Assembly: GCF_036323735.1 (NCBI RefSeq)
Contig: NC_086026.1
Location: 70,223,039 to 70,287,038 of the forward strand
DNA: 64,000 nucleotides
Source of the DNA: Rattus norvegicus
Taxonomy: Eukaryota; Chordata; Mammalia; Rodentia; Muridae
Reading direction: 5' to 3'
A program made the position numbers and the translations under genes. This document shows, piece by piece, positions 30,525 to 42,575 of the stretch. Positions within the stretch are counted from its first letter, which is position 1. Each line of letters starts with the position of its first letter. The notes under the pieces were generated by a model. That model saw only the letters and a program-made list of their open reading frames with translations. It searched no databases and was not told where the DNA came from.

Positions 30525-30745
30525 AAGCAGGGTCTCTCCTAGAACTGGGCATTCTCTGGTTAGGCTGGTTTGTTACCCAGCTTGCCCTGGAGATCCCTCA
30601 TTTCCGCTCCCCAAATTCGGGGATGACAGGTGGCTACAGCACCCATCTAGCTTCTTATCTGGCTTCCAGAGATCCAAAGTCCAACCCTGGTGCTTGCACA
30701 GAAAGCATTTTATCCCCGAATCGTCCCCGCAGCCCCCTGTAGCTG
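30525..30745 (-). repeat. B4-type SINE, inverted
   Basis: GCAGGGTCTCTCCTAGAACTGG..GTTACCCAGCTTGCCCTGGAG..GGGGATGACAGGTGGC, then CCAACCCTGGTGCTTGC. Confidence 0.55.
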
Positions 30746-31139
30746 TTACTTTACCTAGTTCTTATATTTTATTGTTGATATTTAAACCATCATTTGAAAT
30801 GTGTTTCATAGTCTGGTATCAAAATCGTTGTCCAGTTCATTTAATCTAACATTTTTAAAAAATGGCTCAAAACTCTTTATTTTACTTACGGATTGATTAT
30901 ACAACGTGGGGTAGTAAGCGGCCTCCTCCCCATGTCTGGGGCTGCTTCGTTTGTTTATTTATTTCCTTTGTCATTTTCTAGGCATCTTTTACCTCCACTC
31001 TGGAATCTATTACTTTCTCTCAAATGGTTCCACAACTGTGTCTGAAAACAGTAAGCGACAACCTTGAACAGAAGATGAGGGTTTAGGGGACCTGTGAGAA
31101 CCAGATTGTCCTCAAGAAAAACAAAGTTGCTTTTATAAT
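30746..31139. other. Unassigned intergenic sequence
   Basis: AT-rich; nothing recognised. Confidence 0.35.
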
Positions 31140-31310
31140 TGCTCTTCTTGTTCTTGAGATAAAGTCTCAGGTAACCCAGGCTGGCCCATACACTATGTAT
31201 CCAAGGATACATGAACTTCTAGTCCCCACTCTCAGAGTGCTGGACTTCCAGAGGTTCTGGGAACAGACCCCAGGGCTCCATACACATGGGAGACAACCTC
31301 ACCCATTCTA
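31140..31310 (-). repeat. B1/B4-type SINE, inverted
   Basis: GAGATAAAGTCTCAGGTAACCCAGGCTGG..CCACTCTCAGAGTGCTGGAC..GGGAACAGACCCCAGGG. Confidence 0.65.
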
Positions 31311-31328
31311 GCTCTGTCTTTCTTTAAA

Positions 31329-31338
<10 letters not shown>

Positions 31339-31359
<21 letters not shown>

Positions 31360-31445
31360 GGTTCTTTTTTTTGGAGCTGGGGACCGAACCCAGGGCCTTG
31401 CGCTTCCTAGGTAAGCGCTCTGCCACTGAGCTAAATCCCCAGCCC
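31339..31445 (-). repeat. Young ID SINE, inverted, with target-site duplication
   Basis: Long T tail with GGTTC interruption, GGAGCTGGGGACCGAACCCAGGG..CTGAGCTAAATCCCCAGCCC. TAAAACTAGCTTTT occurs at 31325-31338 and 31446-31459. Confidence 0.95.
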
Positions 31446-31858
31446 TAAAACTAGCTTTTGATGTGAGGGAGAGAGCACATTCAGAACATCTCTGGATTCT
31501 GGTGTGTTGACAACTGTATTAAAGAGATTTGCTCTGTGTTTGAGAATCCATTAGCTCAACTGGGACCATCTAGTGACATCACTGAGGTATAGAGCGATGT
31601 GCTCTTCACAGATGCCGGTCCCTTCTGATTGCCCTGTGGGTCACTATGTCCACATCAAGCAGACAGATGGTGTGCCTAACTCACGACTGTCCCACAAAGG
31701 CAGTTAAGAGAATGAGAAACAGTTGGGCAGTCACCCACTCTTAATCACTCCCTCGAAAAGGAGCCAAACAGACTCACAGGTAGGACTTAGGTGTAGCTTG
31801 TCAGAACCTTGTGGCCTGTGGGCAGGCTGCAGGAGATGGAGCTGAGACCACTGACGTG

Positions 31859-32319
31859 AGTGTGTGCGTGTGTGTGTGTGTGTGCGCGTGTGTGTGTGTG
31901 CATGTGTGTGTGCGCGTGCATGTGTGTGCATGCGTGTGTGTGCGTGTTGTGTGACGTGTGTGTGTGTGCGTGATGTGTACTATGTGCTGTATGTGAGTGG
32001 TGTGCATGTATGTGTGGTGTGTGTGTGTGTGTGTGTGTGTGGTGTGATATGTGTATGTGCGTGTGTGTGTGATATGTATATGTGTGTTTGTGTGTGTGTG
32101 TGATATGTGTATGTGTGTGTGCATGTGTGTGTGCGTGTTGTGTGATGTGTGTGTGTGCGTGATGTGTACTATGTGCTGTATGTGAGTGGTGTGTATGTAT
32201 GTGTGTGGTGTGTGTGTGTGGTGTGTGATATGTGTATGTGCGTGATGTGTACTATGTGCTGTATGTGAGTGGTGTGTATGTATGTGTGTGGTGTGTGTGT
32301 GTGGTGTGTGATATGTGTA

Positions 32320-32361
<42 letters not shown>
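31859..32361 (+). repeat. 0.5-kb GT-rich minisatellite
   Basis: A TG array with a longer unit beginning GATGTGTACTATGTGCTG at 31972, 32161 and 32244 (spacings 189 and 83 bp), plus GTGATATGTGTATGTG blocks. It ends in pure (TG)n. Confidence 0.95.
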
Positions 32362-32363
<2 letters not shown>

Positions 32364-33439
32364 GAGAGCCTGCAGAAACTGGTGTGTGGACTGAGCAAGG
32401 AGCTGAGGTGAAGGTGCAGCGTGGCTCCCCACGGTTCCCCAGTTACTAGCACGTCACCCAGGTTCTCCAGCCTCTCTGCCCTGCACAGCTCACCCCCACC
32501 CATTGAAATATTGGCTGTTCTGTTCATGAAATGTTGACTTCCATTCATACTGACTGCTCCTTTCATTCCTACTATAACTCCCTCAGCCTTGAAGGAACAA
32601 CTCAGATTGTACTTCTGGGAAGTCCCTTGTGAGAGAATTTTCCATTTTAATCTGAACCCCTTGCCTATGGAATGTACTAATTTCCTATGATCAGGCTTAA
32701 TATATTACTCTGAACTTGGAGACCTGGGATAACGGAAATTTATTCTCTCAGATTTCTGTCTGGAAGAAAAAAAAATCAGAAACTGGTATCCTAGGTCAAA
32801 ATCAAGGCATCTACAAATTTCAGCTCCCTCCAGTGGCCATGGGATAGCATCCAGTCCTTGCCTCTCTCAGCATCCCTTGGCTTGCAGCTCTGTCATTCCA
32901 AGGTCTGTCTTGGTGGTAACACTTAGTAACTAGCCTTGGGTTGAGAAATCAGCCTCCAACTTTCCAAGAAGCCCAGAGAAATCTGAGACTGTGAGGATTT
33001 TCGTGCCTCGCCTTGAGCAACCCCTAATCCAGGGGGCGACATCTTTAGAACTGTGGGGATGAGAGCCTTTCTGTGGGTTTGTACTTCACTGGGAATGCGG
33101 ATCACTGGTCCTCACAGAACATCCTTTCCCTCCTGCACTCCACTCTGGGTGTCCCTCACTCACAGGAGAAGCCAACGCACACAATGGAAGAGCATGCGCA
33201 GGAGAATTCCCCAGGAGAACCCTGCCGAGACCCTTCAGAAGAGCACCGACCTGTGGAGGACATGTACTGTGGGGAGGAATTCACTCTGAAACAAGTAAGA
33301 GCTGCGTTTTCTGGAATGTCAGATTTCCCTTCTGTTCTGTATTTTTTACTTTTGTGACTCAGGGATGGAAGACCAGGGCCTAACCTCTTGCTAGGCAAGG
33401 GGTTTGTCTTGATGCAGAAAGCTCCTGCTTATAGTCAGA
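32362..33439. other. Unassigned intergenic sequence
   Basis: No repeat family recognised. Open frames of 80-105 codons here have no gene support. Confidence 0.35.
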
Positions 33440-33650
33440 CCAGCCGGTGGAGGCCTATGTCCTAGCTATTAGAGGCGTAAGCAGGAGGGTTGCAAGTTGA
33501 GCCCTCTCTAGGCTACACAATGATCGCAAGGCCAGCCCAAACACTTGGTGAGACCCCATCTCAAAATAAAAATAATGGGGCTCTGAGTGAAGCTACTGGT
33601 AGACACATCTGCCCGGCATATGCAAGGCCTTTCCCTCAGAGGACACCCTG
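33440..33650 (+). repeat. B1/ID composite SINE, diverged
   Basis: GGAGGCCTATGTCCTAGCTATTAG..TTGAGCCCTCTCTAGGCTACAC..GTGAGACCCCATCTCAAAATAAAA, then a tRNA-like piece. Confidence 0.5.
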
Positions 33651-36600
33651 TGAGTGTGGGTGTGAACTAGATAGTATCAATGGACTTGACACTAGCCAAA
33701 AGCCAAGAAGCAACTTCCCCCCACACCCCGGGACATAGTTAATGATGAGAACTTATAAACTCCATGAAAGGCAAAGCGTCAGCAAGATTTGGTTCTGTCT
33801 CTCAGCTAGATTGGTTATTGGCGTGACCTTGAATAGCTAACTTAACCCAGTGTCTGGATCTGAATAAAAAGAGAGATGCTTTAATATCACAAAAACACGT
33901 CTTAGAACACCCGTGTTATGAGATTCTAATCTCGCAGTGATTATCCATTCTCCACAATATTGAACTAATAATAATCTCATCCTTTTCTCTGAATTACCAA
34001 CCTCGGAGTCGCCGTTTCTGCCGCTGAGCTTGGCTGAGATGTACGTGTGATCACACAGGTCTTGAACCCTCGAGCAGAGCAGAACACAGCGGTTCTGGGG
34101 GTCAGAGCCCCTTGCTGCCTTCATGACAGCAACGGGAAGAAGAACTGCATGAAGGGAGAGACCACGGGCAGAGGTGCTCACTGGGTGAGGAAGGGCAGAG
34201 ACAAGCCTCAGAGCAAAGCGCCCTGCTTCTCTTCAAGGGGCTCACCTCACTTCTGAGAAGGCTCTACTTACCTCTCAGAGCCCCCTTAGTAGTGGGAACT
34301 AAGAACTTCAGATACATGAATATTTATGAAAGAGAAGTATTTGTTGAAAATGAATATTAAACGGTTAGTGGGATAACTGGAAAGAACAATACTGGCCTCA
34401 GGATCTGGGCAGACAAGCCTTAGAAGTCTTTATGCAGCCCAGATGCTGGACTCAGGGCAGCCTTGCCATTCTGGTGGCTCTGGACTATGTAGCTGAGACA
34501 CTAGTTACAAAGGAATCCAGGATGGCGGGTGCTGGGGGTTCTCAGCGGGGACCCCCTGAGATGGGAACCCCAATTAGAGCAATCAGCTCAAGTCTGGGAA
34601 GCCAAAATTAAATGATCAAAACATGCTTATCTTTGGAAGTCTTTCTCACACAAACAGTTGTAAAATATGGGCGGTGTTATCAAGAAGCAGACTTAACAAG
34701 GAGAGCAGTTCAGGTAACTGGATGCAGGTTCTGTTGAGTCCCGCAACAGGGTTTAGTGGTGTCCAAGTTCTGCAGGGCTGTGGGTTGCCATTTGGGGGAG
34801 TTGTGGGCTCCAGTTTAAGTGTTCAGAGAATAGTTCCAGGCACCTGCCGCATGGATACCAGTGGGTGTGGGAGCAGGAGACTACCTCAGTGGGAAGGGAT
34901 TTTGGGATGGTACAGTGATTCTAAAGCTGTTCAGCAGGGCTGGTCCCCATGTCCTTGTCCTGCTCCAGGAAGAGCACGATGGTGTGGGTCATGCTCTTCA
35001 TCTCTTGCTTCCGTGCAAGGTCACCTGCCATGTCCTCCCTTGCTTTGATCTCGGCCCTGCATCCTCTGTTCTTACTGTAGAAACATGAACTAAGAGAAGG
35101 CTCTTAGTCACTGGACCTTCCTGGTCATCACCTACTGCACCACAGGTAAATTTGCAATGTGGTATGGTGCTGGTTGTAGGGTTTTTCTGAACCAACTATG
35201 TCCCTTCTGTCTACATTGACACTTCAAAATATGCAAAAACAAAACCCCACCCTCATCAACCTCATACCCTACCCTCAAGGGAGACAACCCAATGCGTCCT
35301 AAAAGCTGTGGCCAGGCCCCGAGTGTGTATGCACAGGTTCTCTGAGACTGAGAACCTTCTGTCAAATTCTTCTTAAGACTTCTAGGTTCTGGTCTAGCGA
35401 CTTGATTGTAAAGTTGATGACACTAAGATGGGGCTACGATGACAGGAGCAATAGGGGAAATTAGTTAATATTTATGAGTCTAAGGAGAAGCTGGTTCATA
35501 GTCATGCTTACATGTGGATTCAAGGCTACACTTAGAAATTTTGGCATCCACACCAGTTAGGACTCACTGTGCCTGCGGCTGGATCTGCTAACTCTGGCCT
35601 CTTAAAGCCCTTTTCTGTACAGAATTGCCACATCAGTGGTGTGCTTGACTTGTTTATCATTTTGTACGAGTGGACTAGTAAAGACAAATGGACTGCTGTA
35701 CAGCAATGACTCTCTCATCTGTGAAACTGTCCAAATCTGAAAACATGGGGCTGACCAGAATCCATCCTGCTCCTAGCCCCACTGGTAGCCATGCTGTATC
35801 GTTCCAGGGTAGACCCCTGTCCTCCTCCTGAGCCACACACGATGATGAAGATGCTGGGTGGGACGCCTCCACCAGTGTCTGTCCCCACGCCAGCAAGCTT
35901 CTCACCACATTGCCCTGTCGCTGAGGATCTGCCACCCCCATTCTCTTCTCCATGTCCCTGCCACTGTTCCCCATGGCCTTTGCAATGACACCCAGGTTCT
36001 TTAATGTGCAGAATAGGAATGTTCAACACCATCTGCCTCTTTGGCTTTGTGTCCTACCTTGCTCAGCTCTTGTGTGGCTATACAAGGCCACTGACCATAC
36101 TAAACGCTGTCCTCTCAAACTCCTGTCCCAGTCTCGTCCCTTCTCATGCTTTTGTCTTTCCATGATTCCTCTGCTGGGCCCTGCAGGGATTTTCTTTCTC
36201 CATACCTCTCCCGACACAAATGGAAGTGTCCTTCCAGTCACTCACATGTCACCTCGGCTGATTATTCTCTGCACGAGGCTAGAGGGAAGGATGGATGAGT
36301 GCTACCCAAGTATCTACTGCAGTGGCTGTGGTGCATATGGCTGGAGACAGAGTGTTGGCAAAGAATCATGGGAGTTCAGGCCTCCAGCTCCCATGGCTTA
36401 GAGAGTGTGGGGCACACTGGCTGTCCCAGTGAATACAAGCATTGCCTCTCTGTGATTAGTGAAAAACGGCCTCAGAACAGTGTGAGGGCTCACCTTAGGA
36501 AGTAACCCCATATCTTTCTATACCCTTCAAGGTCTCTGTGCCCTAAGTGACCTCAGAAAGGAGGGCCCACAGAGGCTCTCTTTCTCCAGGTGCCTCTTAA

Positions 36601-36720
36601 GAAGAGGGGACTACATTTCCATGGGTCACAGCGGTGCCATCTGTTCTTGACCTCCCAGCAGCATGTGTCCTTGGATGACAACTCCTTTGGCAAAGCCTTT
36701 TTTCTCATTTTGACCCGAGC
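33651..36720. other. Largely unique intergenic sequence
   Basis: About 3 kb in which I recognise no SINE, LINE or gene. Open frames up to about 149 codons on both strands lack family resemblance or Kozak/splice context. Confidence 0.4.
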
Positions 36721-36739
36721 TGTCTTCTTGAGGTGCCTA

Positions 36740-36965
36740 GATCAGTTCCTCTCCCTCCTCCCTCCCTCCTCTATCTCCTTTCTCCCTCTTCTTCCTCCTG
36801 TTTCCCTCCTATCCCTCCTCCCTCCCTCCTCTTCCTCATCCCTCCCTTCCTCTCTCTCAATCCCTCCCTTCCTCTTTCCTCCTTCCATTTCTCAGTCTCT
36901 CTTCCCTTCCTCCATTCCTTTGTCTCTCCCTCCTTCTCTTTCCCCGTTCTCCCTCGTCTCCTGCT
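36740..36965 (+). repeat. Polypyrimidine (CCTCCT/CCCTT) low-complexity tract
   Basis: About 220 nt almost wholly C and T, with variants of CTCCCTCC and TTCCTC. A potential triplex-forming (mirror-like) tract. Confidence 0.9.
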
Positions 36966-37565
36966 TATTTAGACAGCCTTGTTCTTCTGAAATCTTACTC
37001 GGCATATTACAGACAAAGGCCTCTGGTTCTACTTTGGCAGGTCTGTCAGCATTCCATGCAGGTTTTTGAGAAGAAACTGTGTGGGTACTTTACTCTTAAC
37101 CCCCTTAAATTTCTTCATGCAGATTTAAGCCCAACTTCCCCCAAGTCCTCCCAGCTTTGGAAGGGTTATATGAGGAGTGTCACAGATATTGCAAGCGGGC
37201 AGGAGGTGGCAGGAGAGAGCCATGGTGGCCTCAACAGATCTGTGAAGACTTGAGTCACAGGAACTAGTCCATAGGGATAACAGGGAGCCCTTGATGTGAA
37301 CAGCAGGAAGAGAAGGGAGGGCACAGACACCCTGACAAGGCTACCAGGACGGAGGGTGCAGGTGTGGTGAGAAGATAGGGAAGGGGGAAACTGCATGAAG
37401 AGTCTGCGAAAAGACTCATCAGCCCCACATGGCAATGCAGCCCCAGACTTTAGCATGTCCTGAGGACACTACAGGGGCAGTAAGAGGGTAATGGGTAGAT
37501 CAGTCACGGAACCAGGGGTGATGTAATGTTATGCCCTGATCATAACAGGTATCACCAAAGACTGT

Positions 37566-37581
37566 TGTGTGCCTGTGTGCA

Positions 37582-37616
<35 letters not shown>

Positions 37617-37677
37617 ATGCATGTGGGTGTGTACATGCTGGTGTGTGTGTGTGTGTGCATGTGGGTGTGTACATGCT

Positions 37678-37719
<42 letters not shown>
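37566..37719 (+). repeat. (TG)n compound repeat with 48-bp-like duplication
   Basis: A GT tract containing GCATGTGGGTGTGTACATGCTGG twice (37617 and 37658 regions), then pure TG to 37719. Confidence 0.93.
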
Positions 37720-37721
<2 letters not shown>

Positions 37722-37935
37722 CCAGTGGAATCAAGGGGTCAATGAGGGGTATCTTCCTCTATTGCTTTCCACCTTTGTTTCTGAGACAGGATCTTTTATT
37801 GAATGTGCAGTTCACCAACCCAGCTGGATGGCCAGGGAGCTGCACTAAGGCTGTAACCAACTCCTCAGGACTGGAATTACAGGTGTGCATACTGAGCCTG
37901 GATTCTGCAAGCTTGGGTCCTGGTGCCTGTGCACA
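37720..37935 (-). repeat. B4-type SINE, inverted
   Basis: TCTGAGACAGGATCTTTTATTG..CCAACCCAGCTGGATGGCCAGG..CAGGACTGGAATTACAGGTG..AAGCTTGGGTCCTGG. Confidence 0.65.
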
Positions 37936-38539
37936 GCTGATAATGAAAGTCTCTTAATGATAGAGAGTTACTTTTAATTTTAAGCTGAAGATTATACTAT
38001 CGATCCCAATTATGTTGTAAGAAAATCCGTGGAGTATGTGTGCACTTATGTGATTGTGTGGATGAATGAATGAATGAATGAATGAATGAATATTCATACC
38101 ATACATTCTATATGGAGAGAAAAAGAAAATGTTCACAAGTTAACAATGCTTATTTTTCTAAATCTGGGCTCCAGAGCTTGTGTGAAATGTGTAATTAGAG
38201 AATGCAGTGGAAGCTTCCAGGGTGCTGTGCTCAACTTTTGAGGATTAGGGCACAGTGAACAGAAGGCTGAGGACTTTGCTTAGTACTCAATATCAGAATG
38301 GATCTTCCTAAAGGAAGGTGCCCAGTGTCCAGTGGTCTGGACACTTGGTGGTCCCTGAGTTATTTCTCCAACACTGACCATGGGCTGGCACCCTGCTGGT
38401 GTAGATGGACAGGAAGATGAACTCCCTACTGGATTCTGTTCACTCTACTATCTGTCAGGTATCAGAGATTGGGATAAACTTCTGACAAGGACCCAGGAAG
38501 GGTCAAGCAATGGCTGTCACTGAAGGACCACAAAGTACA
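37936..38539. other. Unassigned sequence with short (GAAT)n
   Basis: GAATGAATG repeats at about 38063-38092. The rest is unassigned. Confidence 0.4.
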
Positions 38540-38982
38540 GGCCAGGGCTGTGCTTCGAATGCTGGACGGTGGGTCTTAGGTGAGGCAGCCTGTGGAGGTG
38601 GGGCGCCTTCAAGGGATGAACCTTAGTGAGTGATAATTAGATAATTGTGCTGTTGCCAGGAGGGCATTGCCTTTGAAAAGGTTAAGGTAGTTCTCTTGGG
38701 ACCCTGGTTTGTTTTACCAGAGAATTGTTATAAAAAAGAGGCACCCTGGTCCCTAATCTTCTTGGCTCTCTGTCTTTCTATGTGACCTCTTCTAAGTATT
38801 GGCCAGTTCTCTGTCTGTTTCTTTACCATGCTGGGACACAGCCAGGAAGCCCTCAGCAGGATGCCCATACCAGGCTGTTTGAAGACTTCATCCCCCAGAT
38901 CATTAGCTTAGAAATATTCATTAACATATAAGTAACCCAGACTTCACCATTCTGTTACAGCAGCACAGAATAAACTAATATG
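38540..38982 (+). repeat. MaLR-like LTR
   Basis: GTCTTAGGTGAGGCAGCCTGTGGAGGTGGGGC..GTTATAAAAAAGAGGCACCC..CTGCTTAGAAAT-type end with GCACAGAATAAACTAATATGG. It fits an old non-coding MST/MLT-type LTR. Confidence 0.5.
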
Positions 38983-39764
38983 GTTTGCACAAGGGAACGA
39001 CGAGTCCTCTCCTCTCGGTGTCCTGTGGGGAGGCCTGGCAGCGAGTGGCTGATCTGTTTGGCTTGTCTGATAGAGAGAGTCCCCAGAGGAGTGAACTTAA
39101 CTGTACTGTCCCGGGAGGGACAGCTCCTCCTCCTGGGCTGAAGAAGCCCTCCATTCTACAAGAAATTGAGAAGAGCCTACCCCTCATAACTCAGAACAGT
39201 GGCACAAGCAAAATTCGGATGGCTTTTCCTGTGTCTTTGTAGATACCACACCATGAAACAACCAGCACAACACTGGCCATTGGTTCTTACCAGCATGATC
39301 TGCCCATGGCCCACCATTTGAACTTGCTGAGACTGGTTAGGATTTTGTTACCTGCAACCTGCTTTGTGCCATTCATACACTCAGCAAATATGTTACTATT
39401 ACCCTCCTCCCAGAGTCCTAGAAGCCAGGCTTCCAGCAGGCCACCATCAGTGGCTGGGCATGCTTGGGTCTGTTGGACACCAGGTCTTGTCATGCAGGTC
39501 TGAGTGTCTCCACAGTTCCATTCAGCTTGCATCCTCTTTCTTAGTCCTGTGGGAATCTGGCCATGTCATAGTCTTCTCTCTCTGCCCCCCAGACCTGTCC
39601 CATGAGCATGCCTCCCAGGTTGCCTTCCTGTACCTGGCTCCGGGCCCAGTTGCTTCCCACCTTTCCCCTCTTGCTTGTTACTCAGCCATTCTTCTTCTAT
39701 TCGCTCCCCCCTCCCAACCCCCCCCCAAATCCTTCATTCTGTCACCAGCACGGACTTTTACATA
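38983..39764. other. Unassigned intergenic sequence
   Basis: Open frames up to 133 codons on + have no recognisable homology. Confidence 0.35.
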
Positions 39765-40085
39765 GGTAGGGGACTGAGTTATCACTCAGCGATAAAGAGG
39801 GACGAACCACTGATTCACGCTAAGTGAGAGAAGCTGCAGGCACCAGAGCAGGGATCCTTTGGTTCCATTCGTCTGAGTTGTCTCGAAATGGCAGCTGCGA
39901 AGAGACAGACAGCAGATTGGTAACTGCCTCAGGCTGGGGTTAGGAGTGGCGATTGAGTACAAATGTACTCGGGGGAGTGATTGGGGTGACAGAAATATTC
40001 TGAAACTGGATTATGGCGATCATTGCACGATTCTGAAGATTTATTAAAAATTACTGAATTGTACTTAGGAAATAATCGGACACAT
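39765..40085 (+). mobile_element. Ancient LINE-1 (L1M-type) 3' end fossil
   Basis: ATCACTCAGCGATAAAGAGG..CACGCTAAGTGAGAGAAGC..GGTGACAGAAATATTCTG..ATTAAAAATTACTGAATTGTAC matches the 3' end of old L1 families shared by placental mammals. Confidence 0.7.
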
Positions 40086-42295
40086 CTCCACGGGCAGAGT
40101 GTTCCAGGGTATTCTCCAAGGTTCCAGCGGATTCTACTGTTTGGTGCATGAGGTCACCAACCTCGTGGATGAGATTACTGTGCTAATTCTTGGCTGGAGG
40201 GAAGAATTTTTCAACCAGAGCTACTAAGTATATTTACTGTGAACAAGCTCTGACCGTGTGACTGGGCTCAGTAGCTTTCCTGAGCCTTGTACCTGGAGGA
40301 CAGCACTAGGATCTTACGGTAGCACTCAGCCCCATCTTCGGCCTGCCTCAATTGCTCCTCCCAGCTGTGCTCCAAGCACACTGGGTTACATGTGGTGTTC
40401 ACAACCTGCCAAGAACATGCTGTACCCCCATTTACCCTTTAGCTCCACCTCATGTCCTGCTCCGGAGTGGGAGCTCTTGAGGGAGAGACCATCTTGCCCA
40501 TCTGCATTCCTAGGACTTGTAACAGTGCTGAGTCACATTCTTCATTCATTCATTCATTCATTCATTCATTCATTCATTCATTCTACAATCATTTGTTTAG
40601 ACCAAGGATTCTTGAGCGACATCACTACTGACATGCTGGGCTAAGTCAGTTTGTCCTGTGGAGTTCTTCATTTAGCATGGTGTAAAGTAATGCACCATGT
40701 CCAGTTTCTATCCACTGGACACCAGCAGTGCCCTCTGTATATCTGTTGTAGTCCAAAGTGGTCTCCGGCATTGTCCAAAGCCCTTTGGCAAGGCATGGAG
40801 TAGGGAGGGAGGGAGGGAGATCGGGTGTAACATTGTCCCAAGTTGACAATAGCTGGTGTCAGGTCTTTTCTGTACCAAGTTCTGTGCTGATCTTCATTCA
40901 GCTGTTCAGAAAAACTGCTGGGACTGAGAACAAAGCCCTGAAGTGGTTCCTTGTCACCAAGAGCTTGTCAGCCTAGGAGCCCAAGGCCTTGCTGGCTGCT
41001 GCTGTTTCTGGCTGGTGACCTTGCTCAGCCAGGAAGCCTCTTAGGCCCCTAATCTAGTGTTGATTTCTTCTTGACTCTGCCTGTCTTCACCTTTTGTGTT
41101 CCCTGCCATTCACCTGCTGAGGAGGATGGAGGTCAGACAGATGCTCTGCCTTCTCTGCCCAGCACTGGCTTGCTCTCTGCCCATTCTTGCTTTGTTGGGC
41201 CTACCCTCACAAAGCTCTTTCTGTTGCTCTCAGGAATTTGCAAGCCACAGCACATTCTGGGGTTTGGTCACCCCATCACTCATCTTACAGGCTGAGGGCG
41301 GGAACTTGGTCTCTATCTCTTATGGCTGCATCTCTTGCCCTTTGTCCTTTTATAAAAAAAAAAAAATAAAAAAAAAAAAAAAACCCGACTCCCCTGAAGC
41401 ATCATGGGAAAACACAGGATTTCTGCATTTGCTTCTGTAAAATGACTTATTTCTGTCTTCTCATAATTGGGAAGACGTCAGCCGTCCTTCTGGAACTGTC
41501 TTCCTTTTCTAGAGTTCCCAGCTCTGCTTCTCTTGAGCCTCTTTCTTGAGTCTATAAATAGCAGTAATGTTAGCATTAAATATTTGCATACTAGTGAGGC
41601 AGATTCAAACACAGTCTGTCTGGTTCCCCAGTGGGGGTGGGGGGTGGGGGGTGGGAGTGGGGGGGTGGAGGGTAGGGGGGCTTGCATGACTGTTTGTTGT
41701 GAGGATTTCCTTGTGGGGGTTGGGAGAATGAGGTAATTACTTACATCCCCTCTTCAAAAGGCCTTAATGACAAATAGGTGTGATTCAGCCCAGGTTCACT
41801 CTGAGAAGCCAGTGAGTTCATTAGGATTACTCACAGATCAGTAAGTAAAGGGTTATGGGCGGCATGGGTGGCCTTAAAGCTGCCACACTGGAAAGTCTGC
41901 GCTCAGCAAGCATGCTAACTCCTGCATGGACACTAAGCCTGTCCCTAGTCCCTCAGCCTGTAGCTCCTTGCCCTTTCCTGAGATCATGTGCAATCAGGGC
42001 AGAATCGTACATTACTGGTTAGAGGAAGGGCTGGGTTCTCTCAGCTCCTCCTTCTGTGGGGGATGGCCAGCCATGAACGAGCCCAGCTGTGATAGAAGCT
42101 TTTGCAAGTGAGCACAGCTTGATTTCTGAAAGTGAGTTTGGTTTGGAACGTATTCCTGTACACTGGTCTACTGTGTCCCTGGGTTTCTGGAATCTGCCTT
42201 CATGGCTCTCACACTGTCTTTGTTTGAGTCTCACTAGACATAGATGCCAAGAAAAGAATTTGGGCACAATAAGGGTTGGGAGAGAGTAGGAGTGT
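40086..42295. other. Unassigned intergenic sequence with simple repeats
   Basis: (CATT)n at 40542-40582, an A-rich stretch at 41356-41383 and a G-rich stretch at 41632-41680. No gene recognised. Confidence 0.45.
41632..41680 (+). repeat. G-rich tract (quadruplex-prone)
   Basis: Nine or more runs of three to seven G separated by T, A or short spacers within 49 nt. Confidence 0.85.
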
Positions 42296-42575
42296 TAATG
42301 GAGAGATGACTCACTGGACACAGTGCTTACTCTGTAAACATGGGGACCGAGTGTCAGCCCCAGAGCCAATGTAAGCCAGATACAATATTGCAGAAGTGGA
42401 GATAAAGGACCTCTGGGAACTCACTGTCCAGCCAAGCAACGAGAGACCTGTCTCAAAAAACAATACAGTGTATGGGTCCTGATGAATGACGCCTGAGGTT
42501 GTTTTCTCCCTCTCTCCCGGCTTGCCTCTCCCCACTCACCACACCCCTACGTGGATATGGACATATGCACACAGA
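42296..42575 (+). repeat. B4-type SINE
   Basis: ATGGAGAGATGACTCACTGGACAC..GGACCGAGTGTCAGCCCCAGAGCC and a B1-like right half ending GAGAGACCTGTCTCAAAAAAC. Confidence 0.65.

Noticed and set aside
34623..36401. Open frames of 141-149 codons in the repeat-poor 33.6-36.7 kb stretch
   Set aside because: Stop-poor frames in GC-richer DNA with no homology, no exon-like borders and competing frames on both strands.
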